Below, piece by piece: positions 32,742-41,527 of a stretch of DNA of 48,323 nt. Both the position numbers and the translations under genes were made by a program. This stretch comes from an uncultured Anaerolineaceae bacterium. GTDB lineage: Bacteria > Chloroflexota > Anaerolineae > Anaerolineales > Anaerolineaceae. The DNA lies in contig CALMGN010000001.1 in the NCBI GenBank assembly GCA_937863605.1, forward strand, positions 1 through 48,323, read 5' to 3'. Under the pieces are notes generated by a model that was not told where the DNA came from, ran no database searches, and saw nothing but the letters and a program-made list of their open reading frames with translations. How positions within the stretch are numbered: the first letter of the stretch is position 1; each line of letters opens with the position of its first letter.

Positions 32742-34505
32742 ATGTTTGACGCTGAACAACGGCAGATCGAAGAAAAAATCAATGCATTCTGCGCCGCTAA
32801 CGGTCTGCCGGAAGCGGTATTGCAGTGGAAATGGATTCCGTTCAGCGGACATTGGGGAATTTCGATTGCATTCTTTCAATTAGCCGCCCTGGAAGCTCGC
32901 CAGGGCAAAAAAATTCAGGTCAACCAACGCGCACAGGAACTGGCTAGCCAAATCTCGGATCATCTTGGCATCCCGGTTGGATTTGAAAAATTAGAGGCCG
33001 TCAACGGCTACCTGAACCTTTATTTTGACCCGGCAGTGTACGCCCGACGGGTCATCGATACGGCTATTGAGCAGGGAACCGGCTTCGGGCGCGGGGCTGA
33101 CCGCGGTGAGCGGGTGATGGTCGAATTTTCTCAACCCAACACCCACAAAGCCTTCCATGTAGGCCACCTGCGCTCCGCCATCCTGGGTGATGGACTCAGC
33201 CGATTGCTGGCGTTCGCCGGCTATGATGTGATCCGCGCCAACTACCCTGGCGACATAGGCCTGCACGTTATCAAATGGCTGTGGTGTTACCGAAATTACC
33301 ATGCCGGTGAAAAACCGGATAAAGATATCACCCGCTGGATGGGCAGCATTTACGCTGAAGCCAGCCGCCGGTTGGAAGAAGCCCCGGAGTTGGAAGCGGA
33401 GATCCGTGAACTCTACGCCCGCTGGGACCGCCGCGAGTCGGAAATTGTGGACTTGTGGAAGGAAACCCGCGATTGGTCGTTGGACGGTTTTAAAGAGATC
33501 TATTCGAGGTTGGACATCCCGTTCGACCGCTATTACTTCAACAGCGAGGAAGAGCAGTCCGGCAAGGTGCTGGTCAATGACCTGATTGCCCGCGGGATCG
33601 CCAGCGATGAACGCCCGGACGGCGCGGTGGTCGTCAAGCTGGATAACCTGCTCGGCTTAAAGAACGACAAATACCGGGTGCTGGTGGTGCTGCGTTCTGA
33701 TGGCACGGCATTATACGCTACCGAGGATCTATCTCTGGCGCGCCGCAAGTTTACCGATTACCCCGACCTGGCCAAATCCTACTATGTGGTGGACGTGCGC
33801 CAGTCGCTGCACTTTCAACAGGTGTTCAAAACGCTGGAGATTGCCGGTTACGAGTGGGCAAATCGCTGCCAGCATATCCCCTATGAACTGGTCACGCTTC
33901 CCGGTAACGTCGTGATGGCCTCCCGTGAAGGGACGGTGGTGCTGCTGGAAGATTTGATTACCGAAGCGACCGACCGTGCCTATGAGGTCGTCAAGCTGAA
34001 GAACCCGGATCTGACTGAGGCGCAAAAACGCGCAGTCGCACGGGCAGTAGGCATTGGCGCCATCAAATACCCCATGCTGGCGCGTGAAAACACTAAACTC
34101 GTTACCTTTGACTGGGAGACCGCGCTGGATTTCAATGGCCAGGCAGCCCCGTATATTCAATACGCTTTTGTCCGCGGCGGCAGCATTTTGCGCAAAGGCG
34201 GGGTGGAACCGGCTGAGTCGGTCTCTCCGGCCTTCGAGCTGACCGCCGCTGAACTGGAATTGATCGACCTGCTGGCGCGCCTGCCGAATGAAGTGCAGCG
34301 GGCAGCTGGCGAACTGCGTCCGTTGTGGATGGCGACTTACGCTTACGATTTAGCGCGCGCCTTCAACGATTTTTACACGCAGTGCCCGGTTCTTCAAGTT
34401 GAAGAACCGGTGCGCAGCTTCCGGCTGCGCCTGGTTATGGCAACCCGTCAGGCTTTAGCCAACAGCCTGGCTTTGCTGGGCATCACAGCCCCACAAGCGA
34501 TGTGA
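32742..34505 (+). CDS. argS: Arginyl-tRNA synthetase
   Basis: This class I enzyme charges tRNA-Arg. The 587-aa protein has the ArgRS N-terminal additional domain (about residues 1-110), the HIGH-type motif FHVGHLRS (about 138) preceded by EFSQPNTHKAF, and VMASREGTVVLLEDLI at the KMSKS position, where many ArgRS lack the canonical lysine. The C-terminal DALR anticodon-binding domain reads ARAFNDFYTQCPVL and ATRQALANSLALLGI. The SD is weak (AAGG about 11 bases upstream). The gene runs 45 bases ahead of the cDPGS-like gene. Confidence 0.96.
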   Translation: MFDAEQRQIEEKINAFCAANGLPEAVLQWKWIPFSGHWGISIAFFQLAALEARQGKKIQVNQRAQELASQISDHLGIPVGFEKLEAVNGYLNLYFDPAVYARRVIDTAIEQGTGFGRGADRGERVMVEFSQPNTHKAFHVGHLRSAILGDGLSRLLAFAGYDVIRANYPGDIGLHVIKWLWCYRNYHAGEKPDKDITRWMGSIYAEASRRLEEAPELEAEIRELYARWDRRESEIVDLWKETRDWSLDGFKEIYSRLDIPFDRYYFNSEEEQSGKVLVNDLIARGIASDERPDGAVVVKLDNLLGLKNDKYRVLVVLRSDGTALYATEDLSLARRKFTDYPDLAKSYYVVDVRQSLHFQQVFKTLEIAGYEWANRCQHIPYELVTLPGNVVMASREGTVVLLEDLITEATDRAYEVVKLKNPDLTEAQKRAVARAVGIGAIKYPMLARENTKLVTFDWETALDFNGQAAPYIQYAFVRGGSILRKGGVEPAESVSPAFELTAAELELIDLLARLPNEVQRAAGELRPLWMATYAYDLARAFNDFYTQCPVLQVEEPVRSFRLRLVMATRQALANSLALLGITAPQAM

Positions 34506-34550
34506 AACAGATTTCTAATCTATATTCACATTAAAAGGAGATCCAAACGT

Positions 34551-35867
34551 ATGACCATTCGAACCTTGATCATGGGCGCCGCGGGTAGAGACTTCCATAA
34601 TTTCAACGTCTATTTCCGCGATAACCCCGGCTACCAGGTGGTAGCCTTTACCGCGACCCAGATTCCAAATATCGAAGGCCGGCGCTACCCGGAAGAGTTG
34701 GCAGGAAAACTCTACCCCGGCGGAATTCCGATCTTCCCGGAATCCGAACTGGTTCACCTTATCAAAGATTTAAAGGTTGAACAGGTTATCTTCGCTTACA
34801 GTGATGTCTCGCACGAGACTGTCATGCACAAAGCCTCGCAGGTGTTGGCAGCCGGCGCGGATTTCCGCCTGATGGGTCTTGAATCAACCCAGATTGCATC
34901 GACCAAACCGGTCATTTCGGTTTGCGCGGTACGCACCGGCTCCGGCAAGTCGCAAACCACCCGCCGCGTTTCACTCATCCTGCGCGACATGGGCCTGAAA
35001 GTGGCCGCCATTCGCCACCCGATGCCTTACGGCGACCTGGTAAAGCAGGCTGTGCAGCGCTTTGCCGATTACTCGGACCTCGACAAGAACGAATGCACTA
35101 TCGAGGAGCGCGAGGAGTACGAACCGCACCTCGACAACGGCGTGATCGTGTACGCCGGCGTGGATTACGAGAAAATCCTCCGCGCTGCCGAGAAAGAGGT
35201 GGACGTAATCCTGTGGGACGGCGGCAACAACGATTTCTCGTTCTATAAAGAAGACCTGTCCATCGTTGTGGTTGACCCGCACCGACCGGGACATGAGCGC
35301 CGCTATCACCCCGGTGAGACCAATGTGCGCCATGCTGATGTATTCGTGATCAACAAGGTCGATACTGCCAACCCCGAATCCGTCATCGCTGTGCGCGAGA
35401 GCATCCGCGAACTCAACCCTGGCGCAACCGTGATCGAAGCTGCCTCACCATTGTTTGTTGACGACCCGGCTGCCATCCAGGGCAAGCGTGTGCTGGTGAT
35501 CGAAGACGGCCCGACGCTGACCCACGGCGAAATGACCTACGGCGCCGGTTATGTGGCTGCCCGCCGCTTTGGTGCTGCTGAGATCGTTGACCCGCGCCCG
35601 TTCGCGGTGGGTTCGATCATCACCACCTACGAGAAGTACTCCGGCACTGGCCCGATCCTGCCCGCCATGGGTTACGGCGAAGAGCAAACCCGCGACCTGG
35701 AGCACACCATCGCCAATGCGGATGTTGACCTGGTCATCTCGGCAACCCCGATTGACTTGAACCGCGTTATCAAGGTCACCAAACCGATGCAGCGCGTTCG
35801 CTACGAACTGCAGGAAATCGGCCGACCGAACCTGGAGGACATCCTCAAGGCGAAGTTCGCCAAGTAA
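34551..35867 (+). CDS. Cyclic 2,3-diphosphoglycerate synthase-like P-loop protein
   Basis: The 438-aa protein resembles archaeal cDPG synthetase, which cyclises 2,3-bisphosphoglycerate with ATP. An N-terminal Rossmann-like segment (TLIMGAAGRDFHNF) is followed by a P-loop VRTGSGKSQTTRR (about residue 127), a DGGNNDFSF segment, VDPHRPGHERRYHPGETN and the GTPase-like NKVD (about 265). Bacterial members are usually annotated as this enzyme or as GTPases, without biochemical proof in Chloroflexota. A strong SD (AAAGGAGA) precedes ATG 34551. A degenerate copy of its last codons lies just downstream. The window also holds gap and pgk, whose products would supply phosphoglycerates. Confidence 0.8.
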   Translation: MTIRTLIMGAAGRDFHNFNVYFRDNPGYQVVAFTATQIPNIEGRRYPEELAGKLYPGGIPIFPESELVHLIKDLKVEQVIFAYSDVSHETVMHKASQVLAAGADFRLMGLESTQIASTKPVISVCAVRTGSGKSQTTRRVSLILRDMGLKVAAIRHPMPYGDLVKQAVQRFADYSDLDKNECTIEEREEYEPHLDNGVIVYAGVDYEKILRAAEKEVDVILWDGGNNDFSFYKEDLSIVVVDPHRPGHERRYHPGETNVRHADVFVINKVDTANPESVIAVRESIRELNPGATVIEAASPLFVDDPAAIQGKRVLVIEDGPTLTHGEMTYGAGYVAARRFGAAEIVDPRPFAVGSIITTYEKYSGTGPILPAMGYGEEQTRDLEHTIANADVDLVISATPIDLNRVIKVTKPMQRVRYELQEIGRPNLEDILKAKFAK

Positions 35868-35884
35868 AATATTTACGGTTGGGG

Positions 35885-35931
35885 CAACTCGGGGGAGAAT
35901 CCTCAAAGCCAAGTTGCCAGGTAAAGGTATT
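35885..35931 (+). repeat. Degenerate duplicate of the 3' end of the cDPGS-like gene
   Basis: ATCCTCAAAGCCAAGTT and the bases after it repeat the gene's own end (ATCCTCAAGGCGAAGTTC, from 35841) at about 28 of 33 positions, with one gap. The similarity extends more weakly about 12 bases further upstream. The copy starts 58 bases after the original and is not part of an ORF. Confidence 0.65.
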
Positions 35932-35974
35932 CTGGTAGGGGCGGCTCGCGAGCCGCCCCTACGCTTGCCAGAAT
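35929..35974. repeat. 28-bp perfect palindrome with outer inverted arms
   Basis: GTAGGGGCGGCTCG followed at once by its exact reverse complement (35935-35962). Outer arms ATTCTGG (35929-35935) and CCAGAAT (35968-35974) also pair, separated on the right by five bases. Similar GTAGGGGC...GCCCCTAC palindromes are dispersed in many bacterial genomes, so this is probably a REP-like element. It could also act as a terminator hairpin before obg. Confidence 0.85.
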
Positions 35975-35991
35975 TGTTGGCTGCCTGAGGG

Positions 35992-35997
35992 TATAAT
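35992..35997 (+). promoter_or_regulatory. -10 box for obg
   Basis: TATAAT without a good -35 at standard distance. It would give a leader of about 55 bases. Confidence 0.4.
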
Positions 35998-36059
35998 TGG
36001 TTAGAGACAAACCATTATGTTTTGATTGATACTCACCAGAAAGATGGATGGCGGTTTGA

Positions 36060-37328
36060 ATGTTTATTGATGAAGCAGTAATTTTTGTACGGTCTGGCAA
36101 GGGTGGCGACGGCTTTGTCCATTTCCACCGTGAAAAATACGTCAATCGCGGCGGTCCGGACGGCGGCGATGGCGGGCGCGGCGGAGATGTGATCTTGCAG
36201 GTTGTGCCTACCCTGAACACACTGGTTAATTTCCGTTACCAGCGCAAGTTTATCGCCGAGGAAGGCAAAAAAGGCGGCATCAATGACATGACCGGGCGGT
36301 CGGCAGAAGATTTGATTGTGCCTGTGCCGCCGGGAACCATCATCTACGATAGTATCACCGGTGAATTGCTTGGTGACCTGACAGCCCCCGGGCAGCGGTT
36401 AGTGGTATGCAAAGGCGGTCGCGGCGGGCGCGGCAATCCGCATTTTGCCTCGTCCCGCAACCAGGCTCCGCGCACCGCAGAAAAAGGCTATCCTTCCGAA
36501 GAGCGCAACCTGCGCCTGGAACTCAAGTTAATCGCAGATGTGGGATTGGTGGGTGTGCCCAATGCCGGTAAATCCAGCTTCCTGGCGGCAGTGACCAACG
36601 CCCGACCAAAAATTGCCAATTATCCGTTCACCACCATCGAACCCAACCTGGGCGTGGCTGAACTCAATATGGAAACTACCCTGGTACTGGCAGATATCCC
36701 TGGCTTGATCGAAGGCGCACACGAGGGGGTTGGGTTGGGAGATGCTTTCCTGCGCCATATCCAGCGCACGCGGGTCCTTATTCATCTACTGGACGGTTTA
36801 TCCGAAGATCCGATGGCGGATTACTCGCAGATCAATTCCGAGTTGGCGTTGTTCGATCCGGAATTGAGCAACAAGCCGGTGATTGTGGCCTTAAACAAAA
36901 TTGATCTGCCGGAGGTTCAGGAACGCTGGCCTGCCATTAAAAAGCAGCTGAAGGCTCATGGGGTGACTGACCCGGTAGCTATTTCCGCCATGGCGCGTAC
37001 CGGCCTGGACCCGATCCTGTGGAAATGCGTCGAACTGCTGCAAACCACGCCTGAGCCGGTTGTGGTCAGGGAACTGCCGGTTTATAAGCCTGCCGAGGAC
37101 CCGCGCTCGTTCACTGTTACCCGCACGGATGACGGCGGCTATAAGGTCTCCGGCACAGCCATTGAGCGTGCTGCCAAGATGACGTACTGGGAGTTCGAGG
37201 GCTCGGTAAGACGTTTCCAGAAGCTAATTGAGGCGTTGGGGGTCGAGGACCGGCTGCGTGAAATGGGTATCGAAAACGGCGACACGGTTTACATTGGCGA
37301 CGACCATGAACTGGAGTGGCAGGACTGA
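36060..37328 (+). CDS. obg: Obg family GTPase (ribosome assembly, stringent response)
   Basis: Obg is an essential GTPase that helps 50S maturation and binds ppGpp. The 422-aa protein has all three domains: the glycine-rich Obg fold (about 1-158, GGPDGGDGGRGG and KGGRGGRGNPHF), the G domain (GVPNAGKSSF about 162, DIPGLIEGAHEGVGLG, NKID), and the C-terminal OCT domain (about 345-422). The SD is weak. nadD starts 4 bases after the stop, so the two are co-translated. Confidence 0.96.
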   Translation: MFIDEAVIFVRSGKGGDGFVHFHREKYVNRGGPDGGDGGRGGDVILQVVPTLNTLVNFRYQRKFIAEEGKKGGINDMTGRSAEDLIVPVPPGTIIYDSITGELLGDLTAPGQRLVVCKGGRGGRGNPHFASSRNQAPRTAEKGYPSEERNLRLELKLIADVGLVGVPNAGKSSFLAAVTNARPKIANYPFTTIEPNLGVAELNMETTLVLADIPGLIEGAHEGVGLGDAFLRHIQRTRVLIHLLDGLSEDPMADYSQINSELALFDPELSNKPVIVALNKIDLPEVQERWPAIKKQLKAHGVTDPVAISAMARTGLDPILWKCVELLQTTPEPVVVRELPVYKPAEDPRSFTVTRTDDGGYKVSGTAIERAAKMTYWEFEGSVRRFQKLIEALGVEDRLREMGIENGDTVYIGDDHELEWQD

Positions 37329-37332
37329 CCGT

Positions 37333-37956
37333 ATGCGCATCGGGATATTCGGCGGCACCTTCGATCCTCCCCACATCGGTCATCTCATTTTGGCGGCCGA
37401 AGCGCTGGATCAACTCAAGCTAGATCAAGTGCTATGGACGCTGACAGCTGATCCACCGCATAAACAAGGCCAAACGATTTCCGTGGTGGAAACCCGGTTT
37501 CAGTTGTTGCAAGCAGCCCTGGCAGACAACCCGGCTTTCCAAATCTCCCAGGTCGAAATGGACCGTCCCGGTCCGCACTACGCCGTCGACACCGTCCGAA
37601 TTTTACAAGGGCAGTACCCCCTGGCGGAACTCATTTACCTGATCGGCGGCGACTCACTGCGCGACCTGGTCACCTGGCATACACCCCGAACCTTAACTGC
37701 CCTGGTAGCCGGCTTTGGCGTCATGCGCAGGCCGGGTGCCGATATTGATCTTGATTTGTTAGCGCGCGACATCCCGGGGATCACCGCCAAAGTGCAATTT
37801 ATCGATACACCGCTCGTGGAAATTTCCGCCAGCCAGATTCGACAGCGAGCTGCGGCCGGTCAACCCTACCGCTATTTTCTCCCACCACAGGTATTTACGC
37901 TCGTGAAGGCTTTCGATCTCTACCGAAGTGTTGGTACCAAAACAGTGGTGAAGTAA
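37333..37956 (+). CDS. nadD: Nicotinate-nucleotide adenylyltransferase
   Basis: NadD adenylates nicotinate mononucleotide in NAD synthesis. The 207-aa protein begins RIGIFGGTFDPPHIGHL, the class signature with the (H/T)xGH loop, and ends with VEISASQIRQR, the second nucleotidyltransferase motif. The tracked ORF begins at 37228 inside obg. ATG 37333 is the true start, with an SD-like GGCAGGA in the end of obg. The order obg-nadD is common in bacteria; rsfS, which often follows, is elsewhere in this window. Confidence 0.95.
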   Translation: MRIGIFGGTFDPPHIGHLILAAEALDQLKLDQVLWTLTADPPHKQGQTISVVETRFQLLQAALADNPAFQISQVEMDRPGPHYAVDTVRILQGQYPLAELIYLIGGDSLRDLVTWHTPRTLTALVAGFGVMRRPGADIDLDLLARDIPGITAKVQFIDTPLVEISASQIRQRAAAGQPYRYFLPPQVFTLVKAFDLYRSVGTKTVVK

Positions 37957-37965
37957 GGAGCAGTT

Positions 37966-38883
37966 GTGCAGCGAATTGTCTGGTTAAACCTGTTGCTTGG
38001 GCTGGTTCTGGCAGGTTGTTCGGTGCTTGGCACTGATCCTAATGCCGGGCAGCCAACCCCAACAGCGCTGCCTACAACCGACCCTGACGAAGGATTGCGG
38101 GTCACCGTTTCAACGGCCTGCCAGGTGCGCACCTTCCCAACCATCCATGTTGATCCGCCAGCCGGGGACATGATGGGGTGGAGTCCTGACGGGCAAATAT
38201 TTGCCTATGTTACCCCGTTCAATAATCAATGGGGTTGGTTTACCGGTAATTTGACGCTGTTATCCATGGAAACCGGTGAAATCCGCGCTACGCGAGACAC
38301 AAAAGTGACCGGGGATATCACCTGGTCGCCGGATGGCACCCGAATCGCGTTTACGGCGCTGCGTACGACCGAGAACCTGTACACGGTCATCGTGCTGTTG
38401 ACCTCCGACTTTACCCCGTTGGATTTGTATGCGGCCGGCGCCGCTACCGATGATTTTGGCAGCGCTAAAGGGATCGTGCGCTGGACGGATAACAACCGCA
38501 TCCAAGTGAACGAGACCTGCGGCGTGGATTGCTCGCGGGTGGTGGAAATCAATATCTCCGGTCAAGGCCAACAAGTGTTACAGACCGGCCGCAAACAAGA
38601 TGGTACCAGTCTGAAAATTGCACTCAATCAAAAGGGCATCGCCGCCAACCCGGAATGGCAGATGGCGAATGCTTCGCCGGATGGCAGTCGAATATTTTAT
38701 GTCGATCAAGACGACCAGGCCTGGATGGCTGCTCCGGATGAGGGCTATAAGTACCGGTTGACCCTGGATATGGAGTTTGTGCAGGAGTCGAAATGGTCAC
38801 CGGGCTCGCAGCTGATCGCGGTGCGTACCGACGAGAATATTTTCCTCTACGACCTGGAATGTTCACTCGACTTACCGGAGTAA
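37966..38883 (+). CDS. Lipoprotein with TolB/WD40-like beta-propeller repeats
   Basis: The 305-aa protein has a lipoprotein signal (GLVLAGCSV, lipobox Cys about residue 18) and a Pro/Thr linker. At least three PD40-type blades follow: GWSPDGQIFAYV, TWSPDGTRIAFTA and KWSPGSQLIAVRT. Such propellers usually bind peptides or proteins at the cell surface; the partner is unknown. The start is GTG 37966, placed 5 bases after SD AAGGAG, and the gene is 9 bases behind nadD. A bidirectional terminator follows. Confidence 0.8.
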   Translation: MQRIVWLNLLLGLVLAGCSVLGTDPNAGQPTPTALPTTDPDEGLRVTVSTACQVRTFPTIHVDPPAGDMMGWSPDGQIFAYVTPFNNQWGWFTGNLTLLSMETGEIRATRDTKVTGDITWSPDGTRIAFTALRTTENLYTVIVLLTSDFTPLDLYAAGAATDDFGSAKGIVRWTDNNRIQVNETCGVDCSRVVEINISGQGQQVLQTGRKQDGTSLKIALNQKGIAANPEWQMANASPDGSRIFYVDQDDQAWMAAPDEGYKYRLTLDMEFVQESKWSPGSQLIAVRTDENIFLYDLECSLDLPE

Positions 38884-38953
38884 TCCTAAAAACTCCCCGG
38901 ACATCAAAAAACCATATATTTAACCCGAACAACAACATACAAATCATGATAAT

Positions 38954-38992
38954 AAAACAGACCGGTGGATCAATAACCCGCCGTCTGTTTTA
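38954..38992. terminator. Bidirectional terminator between converging genes
   Basis: AAAACAGAC (38954-38962) pairs with GTCTGTTTT (38983-38991), with GGTGG/CCGCC extending the stem past a bulged C. The A run on one side and T run on the other allow termination in both directions. Confidence 0.8.
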
Positions 38993-39015
38993 TTTAATCC
39001 GGGTGGGCATATCGA

Positions 39016-39867
39016 TTACTGGCTAATCAAATCCAGGCTGCCGACGCCCATATTCACGGTGATATCGATTCGCGGTCCTGTGCCAGTTTTCTCATATACA
39101 TTGCCGGTGATCGACCAGGTGCCGTGCGGAGAAACATTGTTCAATCCGCCGGAAATAGTCACCCGGGCGGGGACATTTTCAGGGATGATGATTTCGATTT
39201 TGCTTACACCTGATGTTACTTTGACTGCCAGATCCTGCTCGAGCGTTCCGGAGAAATCCAGCCTGTAATCCCCGGCGCCGCCATCAAAGGTGAACAGGGA
39301 GGTGTTGGCGTTTCCAATCCCGTAAATTTTCACCTGCGAGGCGCCGGTTTTGTACGTAAAGCTGTCCATGCTAATCGGGTTGGGGCCGTTGAACTCCACT
39401 GTCGCTTTGCTGGCGCCGTCAGAGATTTTCAGGTTGGTCAGTGCCACCCCGCTCAGGTCGATCAACCCCTCATAAGCCCCGGCAGAGATTTCCAGGTCAG
39501 TTGGAAATGCGCCGAGTGAAAGATCCCATTCGTTAATCACTTTATTGTTTGGGATCTTGATATCTTCCAGTCGTCCCTGATGGATGCGTAAACTGCCGTC
39601 GCTGCGAGTGACTTCGGGCGTCCAACCAAAAACGTTGTAGGTGATGGTGCCTTCGATCAATCCCGCGGCGCCGCCGGTGAAGTTCAATTTTCCGGCGCCC
39701 ATATCAATTTCGACTTTGGCCTCCGCCAAATTTGTTGGAGCGGCCTCGTTAATTTCCATGACCTGAGTGTCACCTACTTTGTCCTCCTTGGTATTGACCG
39801 AGAATGAACAGGCCAGGGTGGCTCCGGTGATCGCCAGAATAGCTAAAGTGATTGCGATTTTTCTCAT
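39016..39867 (-). CDS. Toast-rack family lipoprotein
   Basis: The 283-aa protein has a lipoprotein signal (ITGATLACSFS, lipobox Cys about residue 20). The N-terminal part (VEIDMGAGKLNFTGGAAGLIEGTITYNVF) matches the toast-rack domain. Glycine/aspartate-rich beta repeats follow (LSLGAFPTDLEISAGAYEG, LKISDGASKATVEF, FDGGAGDYRLDFSG, ITVNMGVGSLDL), consistent with a beta solenoid like that of DUF4097/LiaF-type envelope proteins. These families often accompany envelope-stress systems. It is the last gene of the ECF sigma operon, 47 bases after the bactofilin-like gene. Confidence 0.82.
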   Translation of the reverse strand: MRKIAITLAILAITGATLACSFSVNTKEDKVGDTQVMEINEAAPTNLAEAKVEIDMGAGKLNFTGGAAGLIEGTITYNVFGWTPEVTRSDGSLRIHQGRLEDIKIPNNKVINEWDLSLGAFPTDLEISAGAYEGLIDLSGVALTNLKISDGASKATVEFNGPNPISMDSFTYKTGASQVKIYGIGNANTSLFTFDGGAGDYRLDFSGTLEQDLAVKVTSGVSKIEIIIPENVPARVTISGGLNNVSPHGTWSITGNVYEKTGTGPRIDITVNMGVGSLDLISQ

Positions 39868-39914
39868 TTCCTTCTCCTTCGGTGATCTTATCCCGTACTA
39901 TTTAAGACAGATCG

Positions 39915-40994
39915 TTAAATGTTATTAGAGCTGTCATCTGCTTTAGGCGCTTCGGATGGAGCGTTTGGCGCCGGGCTGGCAGGTGGAATAATCTCGATGA
40001 CCGGGGCAGGTGGGGTGCCATTCGGGGCAGCGGTACGGGAGCCGAACCCGCTCAAGATAACGCCACCTAGCCCGGCACAAGCTGCGACAAAGCCGATCAA
40101 CCATCCTACGCACGGCACATAGCCCAGGATTGCAACCACAATTCCAAGGGCCAGTGTCCCAATGCCGGCTGAAACTGCATCTGCCCATTCGGTTTTGAAC
40201 AGCACCTCCATGCGCCGACCGATCTGGAACCCGATTGCAATCCAGCCGAAGATGATTGCCACGGCCAGTGCCAGGGCAGCCAGGAAGGTGAGAGGAATCA
40301 GGATGATGGTGATCGTTAAAACCAGCACCACAAAGGGCGTTACCAAGAATGCCAAAAAGCCGGCGCCGCCGCTCATCCACGGTTGGTTGACAATCGAGTC
40401 AGCCACCCGTTTGACGGGACGCGGCAGCAGTAATCCTAAAACTACTGCCAACACAGCCATTGCCAGAAGCTGCATGGCCTTTCCCAGGAATCCGAGGACC
40501 CAACCGCCGACTGTGTTAACGGGAGATGTTTGACCTGATTGCGGAAAACGGAAGGCGTCCCGGTCAAATTGCAGCGCACGGGGGGTGAAAGTGCGAATGC
40601 CGCCGCGGATGGTACCCAGCTCTGCACCGGTAACATTCCCGCCCATGCTGATGATTTCGCCGGTCACCAGGGCGCCCTTTGAAATGGATACGTTCGCCCC
40701 AATGGCGGCAATATCGCCGTTGGCGCTGCCGGCCAAATCGAGGTTGCCTCCCAGCAAGGCGATTTCACCATTGACCGCTGCACCGCTTGCGATGGTGACA
40801 GATCCGCCCAACACAACCAGGTCGCCGTTCAACGTCTGGCCGGATTGCAGAATGTAGTTATCCCCGAAAATCACCTGGTCGCCTGAGATGACTTCACCAG
40901 ACTGGTTCAATGGTTGAGCCAGAACCGCTGTCGGGGTGGTCAGGAAAATGAGGATGACTAGAATGGAGAATAAAAAATTAAAGTTTGTTTTCAT
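39915..40994 (-). CDS. Bactofilin-like (polymer-forming) membrane protein
   Basis: The 359-aa protein has a signal peptide (residues 1-26, TPTAVLAQP). A bactofilin-like right-handed beta-helix region (about 30-125) has regularly spaced repeats: LNGDLVVLGGSVTIASGAAV, VNGEIALLGGNLDLAGSAN, DIAAIGANVSISKGALV. Four or five membrane helices follow (about 155-320), then a Pro/Ala-rich tail. Exported beta-helix domains fused to membrane helices are common in Chloroflexota and poorly studied. The start overlaps the anti-sigma stop by 4 bases (ATGA), so it is translationally coupled to the sigma/anti-sigma pair. Confidence 0.8.
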   Translation of the reverse strand: MKTNFNFLFSILVILIFLTTPTAVLAQPLNQSGEVISGDQVIFGDNYILQSGQTLNGDLVVLGGSVTIASGAAVNGEIALLGGNLDLAGSANGDIAAIGANVSISKGALVTGEIISMGGNVTGAELGTIRGGIRTFTPRALQFDRDAFRFPQSGQTSPVNTVGGWVLGFLGKAMQLLAMAVLAVVLGLLLPRPVKRVADSIVNQPWMSGGAGFLAFLVTPFVVLVLTITIILIPLTFLAALALAVAIIFGWIAIGFQIGRRMEVLFKTEWADAVSAGIGTLALGIVVAILGYVPCVGWLIGFVAACAGLGGVILSGFGSRTAAPNGTPPAPVIEIIPPASPAPNAPSEAPKADDSSNNI

Positions 40995-41527
40995 CTTAGT
41001 ATTTCTCCTTGACGATGAAATCGCTTGTATGTCAACGCGCCGGTAATCGTGAAAACCATCATCCAGGCGGCGATGATAATGCTGGCGCCTATCCAGGCCA
41101 GCGGAGGAATTTTAGTAAGCCAGAAGGCGGCAATGAAGCGTAATTCCAGCAGGTTGAACGGCGCATCCGCAATGACCCGGATGACTGAACCGATCCAATT
41201 AGCCGGCGAGGTGCGGGTGAGGGTATAGGCTGCCAGCAAAATCAAGATCACCAACAGAGAGATTCCAAGAGCCCCCAACATTTTTTGCGTCTGTTTGCGG
41301 TGAGCCAGGCGGCGGCGTTCAACCAGACTGTTTTGGAAGCGGATCGAGAAACCGGTGGGAGCCTTTACCCTTTGAGCGGTTTTCATCTCAATTTGGATGC
41401 AATCCCAGGTAGCAGCCGTCAGTCTACATTCGGGACAGGTCTCGAGATGGCGCGCCATTTCTGCCTGCTGATCAGGCGAAAGTACGGTTCGATCCAGGTT
41501 CCAGGTTTCAAAAGGCTGGTGATTCAT
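40991..41527 (-). CDS. Zinc-finger anti-sigma factor
   Basis: The 178-aa protein has an N-terminal ZAS motif, MARHLETCPECR (HxxxCxxC about residues 26-33), which in this class holds the sigma factor. Two membrane helices follow (about 85-105 and 148-170). The tracked start at 41566 is 13 codons too early; ATG 41527 has SD GGGAGG 9 bases upstream. It overlaps the sigma gene by 20 bases and the bactofilin gene by 4. It is presumably the membrane-bound inhibitor of the adjacent ECF factor. Confidence 0.87.
   Translation of the reverse strand: MNHQPFETWNLDRTVLSPDQQAEMARHLETCPECRLTAATWDCIQIEMKTAQRVKAPTGFSIRFQNSLVERRRLAHRKQTQKMLGALGISLLVILILLAAYTLTRTSPANWIGSVIRVIADAPFNLLELRFIAAFWLTKIPPLAWIGASIIIAAWMMVFTITGALTYKRFHRQGEILR

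Noticed and set aside
34922-35248. Arg-rich 108-aa ORF inside the cDPGS-like gene
   Set aside because: Out-of-frame product of GC-rich codons, nested inside a well-supported gene.
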